A program made the translations under genes and the position numbers. The notes under the pieces are model-generated. The model was not told where the DNA came from. It searched no databases and worked only from the letters and a program-made list of their open reading frames with translations. From assembly GCF_950023065.1 (NCBI RefSeq), contig NC_088678.1, positions 76,603,590 through 76,667,589 on the forward strand: a stretch of DNA of 64,000 bases, read 5' to 3'. This document shows, in pieces, positions 34,902 through 48,765 of the stretch. The DNA comes from Planococcus citri. Lineage: Eukaryota; Arthropoda; Insecta; Hemiptera; Pseudococcidae. Each line of letters begins with the position of its first letter. Position 1 is the first letter of the stretch.

Positions 34902-37900
34902 AATTTTAAAAAATAGGTAGGTATTTTTTTATCCAAATACACAACATAGTAGTTGACCGCATACTTATGAAATAGTCCTGAGGGCCACTAGGATAGAGCA
35001 AAATATTTTATTAATAAATAAGTTTTTTCGGCAATAAACGCTCGGGCGCTGTGTCCTTGTTCCACAAAGCTACGTGGAAGTAAAAAGGCAACGAGAATTT
35101 TAAATTTCCACCAGCTTCGCTGAGTGCGAATTTGACGCTCGAGCGCTTTATGTCAAAATTTTTTTTTACATTTCATTTTATTCTAATCAGTGGTATGTAA
35201 TGTACACTACCGAGGATCTCTGAAGTAGAATGTCTGGGTGGACTACATCATAAAAAACTAGGTACTCCCATCCCACTTTCTTTTGGTGTAGGTATAGGTA
35301 TTCAAAAATTCCGGATAGAACGCGCTACAACATGGAGTACACAAAAGTGAAAATATAAAAAATAATATCGTTTGTGAAGTACACATTTCAAAACTTGCAC
35401 ATCCAATTTAATAGTAGGTAGTTGTTTCTAATATAAAATGTCGAACTCTACAAGTTTTGTTGATGCGTATCTCATTTATTTCATGATCTTTCTCCTCCCC
35501 CTCCCCAAAAAAATCTTGGGTAGCTTTATTGGAAATTTTGATCTTCATGTTAAAAAAAGAAAGGCTCCGAGTGTGCAAAACTTGTGACGTTTTTCTCAAA
35601 ATTCCACTCTTTCAAAACTACATAAAATTCAAAAGTTCATAGATTTACCAATTTTGCATGAAACGGCCTCGGTGGGGACTCAATTTTAAGCGAAATTTCA
35701 TCTATAATCGCTCTACATGTTCATTTCCATTTTCACAAATCTACTCCAGATTTCTTTTTTGTAATAATGAAGCAATTTATGTACGTCATCTTAGAAATAT
35801 GCTCATAATTCTTGGAATAGGAGATAGTTGAAGCTACAAATACACGTTCTCAAACGTTCAGAATTCAAGTGCACCTTCTTATAAATAATCCCTTCAAGTG
35901 CTTATTTTTCTGATGCAGGTACGGGTACCTACTGTATGGTAAAATGTTTTTTAATTAAACGAAATATAAATGCGAAACTAAAGAAATAAGCAGGAGTAGG
36001 TACTTATTTGATCTTTATGATATGCTTAATTGCTAATGTAATGTAGATAGGTGGTATCCAGATACACAATGCATCATTTTTAGTAAGTACAGTGTTGAAA
36101 AAAGAATGCGACAGAAAACCATGCGATGGGATTATGGGATTAGGTCGATATAGCAGCTTATTGGAACATTGCAAACAATTTGGATTGAAGAAGAAATTTT
36201 CATTCTACACTAAGTAAGTTCATTTCTTGGGTTATACTCGTATAATATCTCGTGTCTAGTACTTACTTAATACATGTGCACAGCAAAAAATTGATTCATG
36301 TGCAGCTTAAGAATTTAAATTCACAAAATAATTGAACCACATTTAAAAAACACAACAAAACCAACACAATTCCAAAAATTTTACAGTGCAACACATAATT
36401 CAACAAAACTGTACTACATAGGTATACTGACTACCAGTGAGGTGCGATACCTATCTACCCACCATTATTGTGTAGATAATTAATTACTTTACAGAAACGT
36501 TGAGCTTGCTCTTAAAACAGCTTCCTGTGTATACCTACCGTATCAGATAATTTTAGCCTTTTGCTTTACTCTTTATGATTGAAAAAAAAGTGAAATTTTC
36601 TTTTGTTCAATAATTAGTTATCCTTGGGACAATAATACCTCTGAACTGATGTTATGCGGCGAAGACAAGACAAAGTTTCGGGGTAACCTGCAATACGTTA
36701 CTTCGAAAGATTACTGGAGTTCTGGATATGAAGTTCAAAGGACAAGGTATGCCCAATCTTTTGTGATCATTAAACTGAAACTTTCGATCATGCGTACATA
36801 GTTTTGGTTAGATTTTCAAAATCCACAAGCTACATATTTGTGCATACTTACTAAGTATATTTTCTATTTTGTGTACTTTTAAATAGTGTTTTGTTGCATC
36901 GTAACGATAAAAGTGATTTATTAATAAAAGCCTCAATTGTTCGTGTTGTACTCAACCCTGGCGCGTCATACATCAGAGGACCACAACGCCAAATTGATGA
37001 AATCTACACAACGTTAAGCGCCACAACATCAAAAATTAGTAACTTAAAGAAGGTAAGAACTAATACTTATTCGCTTTGATTTTTTCCCCTATACCAATTC
37101 AAGCTGCATAATATTTTCTGAAGCATACGTACATAGAAATCGTTTATTTGAAAACAGGTTGACTGCAAAACCATTCACACATTACCAAGTATCACATTTA
37201 CAACTGCTGGCCGGAAGTTCACTCTCACAGCAAATGATTACATCAAACCGGTATGACAGAGTATGGTCTATACTTGTTTATGGTTAACCATAGGACCTTG
37301 TAGAGGGAAGGCAAAGGAGCCATCAGTGCTACAGACGAAGGGGTGGGGTAAGTGATGCGATTTTGCCCCAGGACCGCGTTTTAAAAAAAAGTTTGTGAAC
37401 TTATTATTTTTAGATTAGGATTAGAAAATGCAATCGTCAGCTTCGAACAGGGAATTGAAAGAAAACTACGTTTACTTCTGAAGAGAGAATAGAAAGATTA
37501 AGTGTGTATGTTTGCACAAAAAATGCAATCCCATTTTTGAAAGGGAAACTCAAAACTTGATTCGTATTATTTGTTTGGGAAAGAGGGCGCAAAATGTTTC
37601 AAAACATACGAGTATACGCTCTCGCTTTGTTTAAGCCTCAGGCATAAATTATTTTGTCATTTTCAAAGAACATCCTTACCAAAAAAAGAACTCGTTAAAA
37701 ATGAGCTTTCCGCAACGTTGGCGAAATTTCTTTTTTTTTTTTTTTGCAACAAATGCTGAAATAAAACACTTTTGTAGGCAGGTCTCCTTAAGTTCACGGT
37801 GCTATTAATATTTTTCTACTTCCAACAAATTGATTTTAATTGGTAAGGGAACCAAAGATCATACGTATTTGCTCTGTACTGGGCCTGATTGAGCTGTCTC

Positions 37901-38157
37901 GAAAGCCCGGGTCGCATTACGTCAATCGAGATAGACTATTGAACTTACATTCAACATAATTACTTCCGTAGTTGACGCACAATGATCAACGGGTCTGCAT
38001 AGTTCGTTTCATGCCATACGATAACTACTACGATTGGTGGATTATAGGAAACGTGTTTACCAGAAAGTTTTACACTGTATTCGATTGGGAGACGAATGAA
38101 ATTGGATTTGCCGAAAGCATTCACGGGCCAGCTCAGATAATGATCTTCCTTTTTTAA

Positions 38158-41100
38158 TGGAACGATGAAGTAACGTTTCAGGTACTTATACACATTAATT
38201 TCTATAAGATTAAAATAATAATGAAATGAAATATTCGTGACCGCTAAAGAATGACACTGAAAAGTTACTGATATACCGCTGACATTTCACATTCAACTAA
38301 TCAACACATTATACATAGGTACAGGTACCTATACCTACATAAATATCGCGTTAGTGAAAATTTGAGAAATGCATATCTTAAAAAATAGTGTGTCACAAAT
38401 GCTCGAAAATTCGGTAGGCGATTAGCAATATTCAATATTTCAAAATGATATTCGAAAAATGAATTTAAAAAATAACAATTACTTATAGAAATTAAGGTAC
38501 AATTTCAACATTAAACATTTTTGTTTCAATCTTTTACACTCTATAAAATGTAATTCAGACACTTGTACTACCTTCATTACCTAACAGTTTAAAATATCAT
38601 TCAATTTTCAATTTTTTCATTAAAATACCTGAAATTGCAAAACAATCTATGAAGTAATTCCGCTAACATCACTCAAACGTATTCGATTTACCGGAATATA
38701 CCTAGGTATTTCGAATAACCATTCAAGTTTTGAATATTTGATTTTCACAGCACACTTGTCGTGATTTTATTCGTGATTTGAATCATAGAGTCATGAATCA
38801 CATTTACAAATCATTTTCAACTTCTTGTTCTCTTCATTAGACCATATGACTTTCATGTTTTGCATTTTGTAACATTTCACCGCAATTATGAGGCATTTTA
38901 TCAACTTTACGTAATTTTTTAAGCAAATACTTAGTTGGAAATTTATACTTATACTTATTTTCTACCAAAATCTCATTAATTAAATTTTTAGCAATTTTCA
39001 GCTAAATAATAAAAAACAATTACACAGTTTTCGTCATATTTTGTGCAATTTTTTGCAAATTTTTACTGTGCATTGAGAGTTTAAGTATATCGATTCATTT
39101 TTGGTACTGTTCAATAACCTACTCATATGTATCATTCGCGAGATTTCGTTGTATTCTAAAATATTTCAGTAGTTTTAAGTAAGTATACATAAACGATAAT
39201 TTATTTTGGATAATGCAGCTTGGTAAAAATGCCAAAAAGGAGCACGAAATGAGTACATATGTATGTTTTCAAAGATAAGATACTTAATAATTCACCAAAA
39301 GAAACAAAATTATTATAATTAAACCTAATTCGCAGCAGTTTCATGTAGATCTAGGCAATAAAATGCCTGTCAAGTAAAATAAAAAATTATTCGGAGAATG
39401 ACGTGCTTCAAATTGCATTCTCCGTAATTCGGTCATTTGTTTTTCTGGTACCATTTGTACTGCAATAACTGATAAAGTTCTCTCAGTATCTAACTGTATT
39501 TTTTATTAGGTATTTATTAAGTACTAGATATTTAGGTATTAAGTAATAGTAAGTATGATATGCTATGTGTCTCTTGAGCAAGGCGTTCGTTTATATTTTA
39601 AGAAAATCAACTATTATGTAATCAGGTAGTACCTACCTAATTATGTTACTTATCTATTTTACTTGTTTCAAATTAATAAAGTTATTTCAATAAAATGTAC
39701 CTACCTTTAGATTTTCTCGGAAACGACTATACTAAAATTCTCAGCGCAACCAACAAAATGAATCAGTTGTTAGCTGAGATATGAAAGTAGATAGTAGGTA
39801 TGTTTCTGCGTGCACAAAACATTTTTGATGCCTAATAGTGAAGACTTTATTGCTGCTGACCTTCCGAGGATCAAACTCATTTAACGAGGATCATTTTTCT
39901 ATAATATCTCATGTTACGATACAAAGAATTCTTATTTTCAAAATCAATCAAAAAAATTCTCCAATTCGAAAAATTGTTTTCACTACTTTCGAAAACTTAG
40001 AAAGGATTAAATCAAAGCAATCCTCTCCCTCTTCATGAACACTTTTGCAGAAGAATTTCAACTCCAAAATTAACTCATGATTTTCAGTAGTTTTCCAATG
40101 TTTCAAGGAACCCATCAAAATGAGTTCAAATATTCGACCGAAAATCGAAAATCTCGTTAAAAAATTTTTTCGAGCACTAATGAAGGATTTCAAGTACTTA
40201 CCTATAAAATTGGGTCATCATTTTCGAAATTCTTGAAAAAGTTGCATATCATCCTATCAAAATAAGTCGCGATATCAGAATAAATTCAAAAATTCCCATC
40301 AAAACTTGTTTTGATAATTTTCGAAAAACTGCAACTTTAAATTAGTTTTGTTTTTGACATCACCAGAAAATAATTTTTTGATTCTCTAGTTCACGATAAA
40401 AAAAATGCTGGAAATGGGGTGAAAATGCAGCCCTGTAAACTGCCCCACCACAGAATAATCTCCTTCCATCGACAGCGTAGGCAATTTATTGCAAGTTCCC
40501 ATATGCACGATTGCATAGTCAAAAAATTGAAGGGACCGATTGGTGAGTTATGGTCACATGGAGATTGTTTTCCATTTCGTTCAATAACTTGTATGTCTAG
40601 GAAAAAAATCAAACGCAAAATTTAAACCTCGAAAAAAATTGTACATAGGTTTGAGCCACTTCCACATTTTTTGGCAGGTTCTTCGACGAACAACGAAAAA
40701 AACCTATAAAACTGAGAAAAAAAAAAAGCATCAAAGCTAATATTGGGCAACTTGCTTGCCACAACTTTTCACAATGTCGTGAAGGACATATTTCCTACAG
40801 CTTCGCATTGATCCCAACTCTGAAGCTTTTCTTTTCGCTGCGTAAAATCGGACACAGTGACTTTTAAAATAAGTTTTCGACCCTTCTCAATCCACATAAA
40901 AAAGAGCTAACTTGATTAATTTCTGAAAAAATCACTGCAAAACTGAATTAAGGAATCTAATTTTTCGAAAATGTTTTGAACAATATAATAATCATTCAAA
41001 ACTGACACGGAGTGGCGTCCATGGTACATAAAACAACATTTTTTTTCTTTCTGTGTACCTACAAATCTCGTTAATAGATTGAGGAACTTTTCGCTCGGTC

Positions 41101-42113
41101 TTGTCGTGCATTATTAGGTACCTATCTATTTGATTACCAAGTGATTCAATCATTCTCGAATGATTAATTGTTTTTAGCGCGTCGTTCGCAATCGAAATCA
41201 ACTCGTCAGCTTTAAGGAGATGAATTTCTAACGTCAAGATTTATAAAATAACGTTCCATCTAGTTTGATCTATTGATGATTCATTCATTCAAGATCGACT
41301 TTTCTCCTTTGATCAAATAATTCGCATCAAACGAATAATCTTCTGTAGGTAGTTAGTCGATGTTGAATTTGGAAATGTCACGGTTTGTCTGAAAACGATG
41401 ATAAAATAATTTATGAAAAGCTCATATTACGAAATTGGAACAAAATATCGACAAAAATTATCAAATTTAACTGAAAATTGCTTTATCGAGTGAAATGATA
41501 GGAATTACAATGATCACACCGAACACGAACAATTAGCGTGAAATCAACAGAAAACCAGTGATATTCCCAGAATGATTAGTTTTAGAAAATAATCAACGAT
41601 ACCCACTTCCGAAATGAAGAAGATAAAAAAAATGGAAATTTTATTTTTTTCGAAATACGTCAATTAATTTGCATGATACAAATACCATCTAGCATTTTTT
41701 TAAAATCAAGTTCCTGTTTGTTAAATATCTAGATATGTAATAATCATGACTAAACCACATCCAAATCATTTAAACTATTTTCAACTATCAAGCTGGCGGA
41801 AACATGAGATAACTCCTAACGCTACCAAGTGAACGATAAATACCCAAGCAGAAGTGATGGGAACCCGCAAAAAAAAAAGCTAAAGAACAAAGAATTCTAA
41901 ATTTTTGTTGAAATACTTATAATAATTCAAAAAAACAGGGTTCGTGACTCGGCATTTTAAATTCAGGACATAGCGAGAATTTTAGGACAGAAAATTTTGC
42001 AGTAGGCTCCAGAAGAGCTGTCCAAAACGGTTCGAAATTGCTTCCATTCGATTCGACGAGTGAAGAATAGGGATTATTGGAGCCAATACCACTTCCCTAT
42101 TCATAAATTTGAA
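38158..42113 (+). repeat. 3' flank of copy B
   Basis: It aligns with 14471-18165 downstream of copy A, for example AAAATGTAATTCAGACACT (about 38547 and 14850). It holds no supported gene. A stretch at about 41025-41540 is absent from the copy A flank. Confidence 0.7.
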
Positions 42114-44293
42114 GGCTATAGGTGGATAAGTATGGCGAATTTGCCCCCGAGAGCTTCAGGGTTGTGATATTTGCATGGAAGGTGGGTACCCTTGAGCACC
42201 TTCCGTCACGAAAGTTTCAGACCTCCAGACCCCCCCGCCCGTTTTTTAGAAACCCCCCGCCCTTTTATGAAATTACAATAGAAATTTTTTTCTCAGCCCC
42301 ATGTGAACCAATTTTTTCGATTTTTTGGTATGTTGTAAACATCCATAAGAGGTACCCCCACAAACATTTTCACCCCCTCCCCCCACATTTACCCCCCAAA
42401 ATGACGTTTTTTAGCTTTATTTGCCCGTTTTAGCAATGATCATGATTCTGCACAAAAATGGGAACAGCATTTTTAAATGTATTTTCGACCCCTACAAAAC
42501 ATATATTTTTTTCAAAAAAAAATGTTTGGTGGGTCGTGGTCAAAAATTGAAAAAACTAACAGAGGGGGTAAAAATGAATTCTGGTGTAAATTATTGTTTT
42601 TGGTAAATGAGGTGTCGTTTCCATATGAATCGAACCCCCTCAACACGAATATGACGTCCAATTTAATGCTACCCTCAACCACACCACTCCAGTGCCTCTG
42701 CCCCCGCCTCAATTTTTACTATTATATTAAAAATTGAGCTATATAATAATATTGGTGTCGTTCTCATATGAATCAAACACCCCGAACACGAATATGACGT
42801 CCAATTTAATGCTACCCTCAACCACACCCCTCCAGTGCCCCTGCCCCCACCTAAATTTTTACTATATCAAGAATTGAGCTATTTTCACAATGTTGGTGTC
42901 GTTTTCATATGAATCAAACCCTCCGAACACGAATATGACATCCAATTTTACTCTACCCTCATTCACATCCCTCCAGTTCCTCTACCCCCCTCAATTTTTA
43001 CTCTATTAAAAGTTGGATCTATTTTCATAATGTTGGTGTCATTTTCATATGACTCGAATACCCCGAACACGAATATGACGTCCCATTTAATGCTACCCTC
43101 AACCACACCCCTCCAATGCCTCTGCCCCCACCGCAATTTGTACTATTATATTAAAAATTGAGCTATATAATAATATTGATGTCGTTTTCATATAAATCAA
43201 ACACCCCTAACATGAATATAAAGTCCAATTTAGGTTTACCTACATCTATTCCCTTCCAGGCTACAGCCAGCTCCTCGAAAATGTTAAAGTTTGACCCTTG
43301 CGACGTCGTTGAGTTTTCAACCTTTGTGAAACATACCTTTAATAGTATTATTGGTTTGATTTGAAGTAATTATTGGTCGAGGATTGATCGGAGTTAGCTA
43401 AAAATTTTATTGTTTAGGTGGGGGAAGAGGCACTGTAGGGGTGTGAATGAGGTTATAGTAAAATTGGATGTCATATTCGTGTTCGGAGGGTTTGATTCAC
43501 ATGAAAACGACACCAACATTATGAAAATATCAAAACTTTAAAAATAGTACAAATTGAAGTGGGGGCAGAGGCACTGGAGGGGTGTGGTTGAGGGTAGCAT
43601 TAAATTGGACGTCATATTCGTGTTGGGGGTGTTTGATTCATATGAGAACGACACCAATATTATTATATAACTCAATTTTTAATATAATAGTAAAAATTGA
43701 GGTGGGGGCAGAGGCACTGGAGGGGTGTGGTTGAGGGTAGCATTAAATTGGACGTCATATTCGTGTTGAGGGGGTTCGATTCATATGGAAACGACACCTC
43801 ATTCACCAAAAACAATAATTTACACCAGAATTCATTTTTACCCCCTCTGTTATTTTTTTCAATTTTTGACCACGACCCACCAAAAAATTTTTTTTGAAAA
43901 AAATAATTATGTTTTGTAGGGGTCGAAAATACATTTAAAAATGCTGTTCCCATTTTTGTGCAGAATCATGATCATTGCTAAAACGGGCAAATAAAGCTAA
44001 AAAACGTCATTTTGGGGGGTAAATGTGGGGGGAGGGGGTGAAAATGTTTGTGGGGATACCTCTTATGGATGTTTACAACATACCAAAAAATCGAAAAAAT
44101 CGGTTCACATGGGGCTGAGAAAAAAATTTCTATTGTAATTTCATTAAAGGGGGGTTTCTAAAAAACGGGGGGGGGGGGGTCTGGGGGTCTGAAACTTTCG
44201 TGACGGAAGGTGCTCAAGGGTACCCACCTTCCATGCAAATATCAACCCTGAAGCTCTCGGGGGCAAATTCGCCATACTTATCCACCTATAGCC
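42114..44293. mobile_element. 2.2-kb foldback element in the 3' flank of copy B
   Basis: The ends GGCTATAGGTGGATAAGTAT and ATACTTATCCACCTATAGCC are exact mirrors, and the arms (about 42114-42740 and 43660-44293) are nearly identical. The interior has tandem units of about 142 bp (starting near 42746, 42890, 43032 and 43175), each with ACACGAATATGACGTCC. These recur in reverse before the right arm. The copy A flank is uninterrupted at the matching point (about 18150-18165). No transposase is encoded, and no clear target duplication is seen. Confidence 0.85.
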
Positions 44294-47150
44294 TTTTAGA
44301 AAAAGTAACAACTGAAAGTTGTTGAAGAACGTCAAGACCAACAAAATCAACTTATTTTCACGTAGAAAATAACACAATTCAATTTCGAATAAAATTGGCG
44401 CTGAATTTCATTTTTACCATGCAAATACTTAGCTCATTTTTAGAGTAGATAAATTCACGTTTTGAAAATTGTTTCCTCCTAATGCACATCTTCCCAATAA
44501 TCGAGCCAAATTAAGGAAAGATATCATTTCTGAAACGTGCACGTATATTATTGCCAATTTCAAGAAATTATTGAGAAAAGTCGCCAAAAACTTATCTCAA
44601 CTTTTCGAGTTCTTGGAATGAGCAATAATGACTGAAAAACTTGCAACACTGACCACTTTCAACCAACAAAAAAATAGTTTCCTTTCTCACGGAAAATGCA
44701 CACAATTTTCAATAATCTACTCGACGTTGTACGAATTAAGTATTTTATAGAAATCGTAATTCAGTGACTTTGGAAGGAAAACTAAAAAAGAAACGATTCG
44801 AGAGATATGAAAGCTGTCTCAGAACCAGAATTAATTTAAGGTAAAATAAACTTTACATTATTTCATAACAAAAAGTCTCGTTTAATGTACTCGTAAGTGA
44901 AATTGACTACCATAAAGCAGTTTTTGCCTGATACAATAAAGATTAGGCAATGCGTCGAGCATATACGATGAAAAGGTAAAACTGGTGACGAAATGACGCG
45001 GCGAATGAGCTTTGTTGCTCATCATATTGTGATGCCAAAGTCAGAGATGAACCTAAAAAAGTAACTTTGGGTGACCTTTATTTTTCAAAAAAAGGTACTA
45101 TAAGGACAGAACAAGGAATTGACTATCGCATCCGTTTGTTGAAATGTCGTCCGAAGAACGAATCGTAGCATTCGATATGTACGTAGGTCAAAATCATATC
45201 CAACACGTTATTTTACCAGCCAATCCACGATTTTTGTTGCATTTTTGTCAAATTTTGAACTGATTAGACTAAGTAAAGATTTCAGAGACTTCTCAATTAC
45301 TCACACCAAAATGATACGATACTTTTTCTAGTTCATAGTTGTATTTCAACTGCCAATGCGGAAGATCACTTGCCACAAGAGTGAGAACAAAAATTTTGGG
45401 CTCTTTGTTCGATAAAATATCTCAAAATCTTGAAGTGGGAAATTCACTTCCAAGGATCTTTTTTCTGCGTAAAATTCCAACTGGACGCGTTTTGAGGACC
45501 ACTTTCAAAATGATATAAAAAATTAATTTTTCGGTACCTATTCGATAACATTTTTGAGTAAGTAGGTAATTTAAACCACTCCAAAAACGTCATTTCACTC
45601 ACTCATCTTGAACGTTTTTAATTCCGTAATCTTTGTTATTTAATAGAATAAATTAAGTTGAATTAATTACTTACTAGGTACCTATTAGTTTCACTGATTA
45701 TTATTTTTTCATTATTTTTTTTTTATTTTATGAAATTGAAATAAATTGTATCAATTGAATTGAATTATTCGATTTTAAAAAATCAATTATTTACGCTGCA
45801 ATTTTTGAACATTACGTAGACAAAATGCAAAAGCTCGTACGAATTTCATTGGATGCTGCCCTAGGAATCCTCATGTTGTGGTGAAAAAGTCCTCAAAATC
45901 AGTGACCAAGTGACCTGCGATCAAGTAGCCTTACAATTTTCATCGAACAAACGAATACGAGTAGGTACTTACTAACCAATTTTTAAAAAGTAGAGAGTAT
46001 AATTAGACATAAAAAAGTTGCAATAGTTTGCAATAAAAGCAAGTTTCAATAATTTTTTTTCCACTTTTTACTACCTCTTATTAAAGAATTCATTTTCCGT
46101 TGATTTACATACTAATTATTATACTTGAATTAGAAACGCATTTATTCTCACTAAATTCAATGGCTAAAAACATGTTTTGATTCGTATCAAATCAAACAAA
46201 TCAAATCAAGTAGGTATATTTTGGTAATATGCATAGGCAGCATGTGCTGCGTTCACAAAGTCAACTTATAAGCTAGATAAAAGGTAATGTGCATCATTTC
46301 TAAAGGAATATACAAATCGAATGAAGTTTATTCGTTAAACACAATATACAATGTACACTCGACTATTATTTATCTCGTCGAAGAAAACGATAGATAGGTA
46401 CCTAGTTACTAGTGCTAAGTACACGTATGACGAGTTGTGAACTCGCATTTTCAACAATTTCAAACATGTATAGGGCTAGATAACTTAAGGATAAGTACAT
46501 ATTAAGTACACATATTTAAATAAATAACAAAAGATATTTGCATATAGTAGCATAATATGATAGATTTAATGATCTTGTAATTTATGTTAATGATTTTTCT
46601 TGCAGAATTTATAATTACATTTCTATGTCTAATTGGAAATTCATTTCTTATTATTTTTCTTCCATTTCGGGTTTTTTAATTTTTAAATACAAAGAAGTGA
46701 ATATTTTAATTTCATTCAAAATACTTAATTATTAGTGGTGAAGTGTGTTACCACTTTTTCCTTATCCTACCAACGTACCTATCACCGGTTTTTATCCTAT
46801 TTCCAATTCCACTTCCCGAAATCAAGCTCAATTTCCTTCAGTTACCATCTTCCTAGAATCTCATTAATCCTTCCAGCAAAAATTTCCCACAATTTTTTGA
46901 CTTTTTCTGACCCTATACCACAAACTGCAGTTGAATAAGCATTCTCACTCTTGATTAGAAAATTTTTTTTCAATGCAGAAAAATATGTTTTTCTTTCGCT
47001 CCTTTAGTGGGAGAAATTATTGATCCCATTATCGCTTTTTGCGGGCGCCATCCATCTTCTAACAGCCTTAACTTATGTAAATTCAATACCCTAGCTGAGC
47101 TCCACAACTGACAGCCGATTGTTCATCGTTATGATTCTTTTTAGGGCTGT
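44294..47150. other. End of array flank, then intergenic DNA
   Basis: Sequence to about 44660 is still the array 3' flank, matching 18165-18485 and window positions 1-170. Beyond that I see only AT-rich single-copy-looking DNA with no supported gene. The open stretch at 46735-46938 lacks an ATG start and any known motif. Confidence 0.5.
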
Positions 47151-48765
47151 GGGGTCATTCCATGTCAACTCAACCAACGTTTTTGAGTCATGTCTTCCGA
47201 TTTCGCTCAAATTTTGTTTATAATATATACCCATCCAGTAAGTAAGAACCCCGCAATTAGTTTGGTCCAAGCCCCCTCGAGGGGCGGGTGGGAGGGGGAG
47301 GGCTTCCATTATTTTCACATTATCTCGAGGTACTCAACTTCAGCAGCCCATTCCTCCAAAATTATGATACTTTGATCAAAACTGATTTCACAGTTCGAAA
47401 GGGCATTGCATTTGAAACTTTTTAAGCATTTTGAAATTTTCAAAAGTTGAAAGTTGAACTTTCAAATTGAAAGTTCAAATTTCAAAATGGCGCTGTAAGT
47501 GGGAGCTACCATTTAAAATTTTTAAAAATTTCCATAGATATACCTTTTCATGCTTTTTCGAAGTATTCAAGTTTCGAGATGAGATCTCTCAATGGAGGGG
47601 AAGCACTCCCACCCCCAATTTTGGGCTAAACTTTCGAAATAAAATCTGGGGCATGTGATATATCAAATTCTATGTTTTTGGCAAGGCTGAACACGAATAT
47701 GACGTCAGATTTTTGATAGGACCTCATCCATGGCCCCCAGCACCTCCCCAAAGGGAGTAAGAGTTCAAAAAAGTGTTTTGTTCGTGCGACACATAGAATA
47801 GTATGTTTTTGGTGACGCTGAACACGAATATGACGTCAGATTTTTGATTGGACCCGTCCACGGCCCCCATCACCTCCCCAAATGGGGTGGCCTAAAAAAA
47901 AAGGATTACATTCGTGTGACACATGAAATAGTATTTTTTCGATATCACTGAACACGAATATAGCCATAGTTTTTTTAAATCGACCTCACCCATGGCCCCC
48001 AGAACCTCCCGCAAATAGGTGAAAGTCCAAAAAAATCGTTGAGGGCCGTGGATAGTGTCCAATCAAAAATCTGACGTCATCGTCATGTTCAGCGTCACCA
48101 AAAACATACTATTCCACGTGTCGCACGAACAAAACACTTTTTTTGAACTTTTACCCCCTTTGGGGAGGTGCTGGGGGCCGTGGATGAGGTCCTATCAAAA
48201 ATCTGACTTCATATTCGTGTTCAGCCTTGCCAAAAACATAGAATTTGATACATCACATGCCCCAGATTTTATTTCGAAAGTTAAGCTCAAAATTGGGGGT
48301 GGGGGTGCTCCCCTCCATCAAGAGATCCCATCTCGAAACTTGAATATTTCGAAAAAGCATGAAAAGGTATATCTATGGAAATTTTTTAAAAATTTTAAAT
48401 GGTAGCTCCCACTTACAGCGCCATTTTGAAATTTGAACTTTCAATTTGAAAGTTCAACTTTCAACTTTTGAAAATTTCAAAATGCTTAAAAAGTTTCAAA
48501 TGCAATGCCCTTTCGAACTGTGAAATCAGTTTTGATCAAAGTATCATAATTTTGGAGGAATGGGCTGCTGAAGTTGAGTACCTCGAGATAATGTGAAAAT
48601 AATGGAAGCCCCCCCCACCCGCCCCTCGAGGGGGCTTGGACCAAACTAATTGCGGGGTTCTTACTTACTGAATGGGTATATATTGTAAACAAAATTTGAG
48701 CGAAATCGAAAGACATGACTTTCAAAATCGCCTTTTTTTGGTTGAGTTGACATGGGGAATGAACC
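47151..48765. mobile_element. 1.6-kb foldback element, complete family member
   Basis: The ends GGGGTCATTCCATGTCAACT and a mirrored GTTGACATGGGGAATGAACC bound arms of about 620 bp. The arms contain mirrored copies of CTTCAGCAGCCCATTCCTCC and CAAAATGGCGCTGTAAGTGG. The centre has units with GAACACGAATATGACGTCAG and GGCCCCCAGCACCTCCCC. A second member is at 58036-63340. No open frame covers the element. Short frames on the arms are mirror images of each other. Confidence 0.8.

Larger units (their letters stand above)
31204..38157 (+). pseudogene. Pepsin-family pseudoprotease, copy B, nine exons, TGA at codon 5
   Basis: The exons mirror copy A: 31204-31274, 31414-31468, 31554-31671, 33686-33798, 36047-36213, 36618-36746, 36887-37052, 37158-37250 and 37972-38157. 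They join to 366 codons including the stop. The first exon reads ATG AAG TTA TTC TGA, where copy A has TGT, so the signal peptide is broken at codon 5. All remaining exons are open, splice sites are kept, and every exon length difference from copy A is a multiple of three (-3, +6, -6 and -12). Hallmarks: YYGTISIGSPPQ, C-x4-C, CDGIMGLG, LMLCGEDK, YWSSGYEVQ, VDC and WWIIGNVFTRKFYTVFD. Catalytic motifs are SLEY and NPGA. Exon 8 ends CCG rather than CAG before GTATGA, a weaker donor. It may be a young pseudogene, a real gene with another start, or a sequence error. Confidence 0.8.

Noticed and set aside
42477..43953. Mirror-image frames sharing an ESNPLNTNMTSNLMLPSTTP peptide
   Set aside because: They are translations of the inverted arms of the foldback element, not paired genes.
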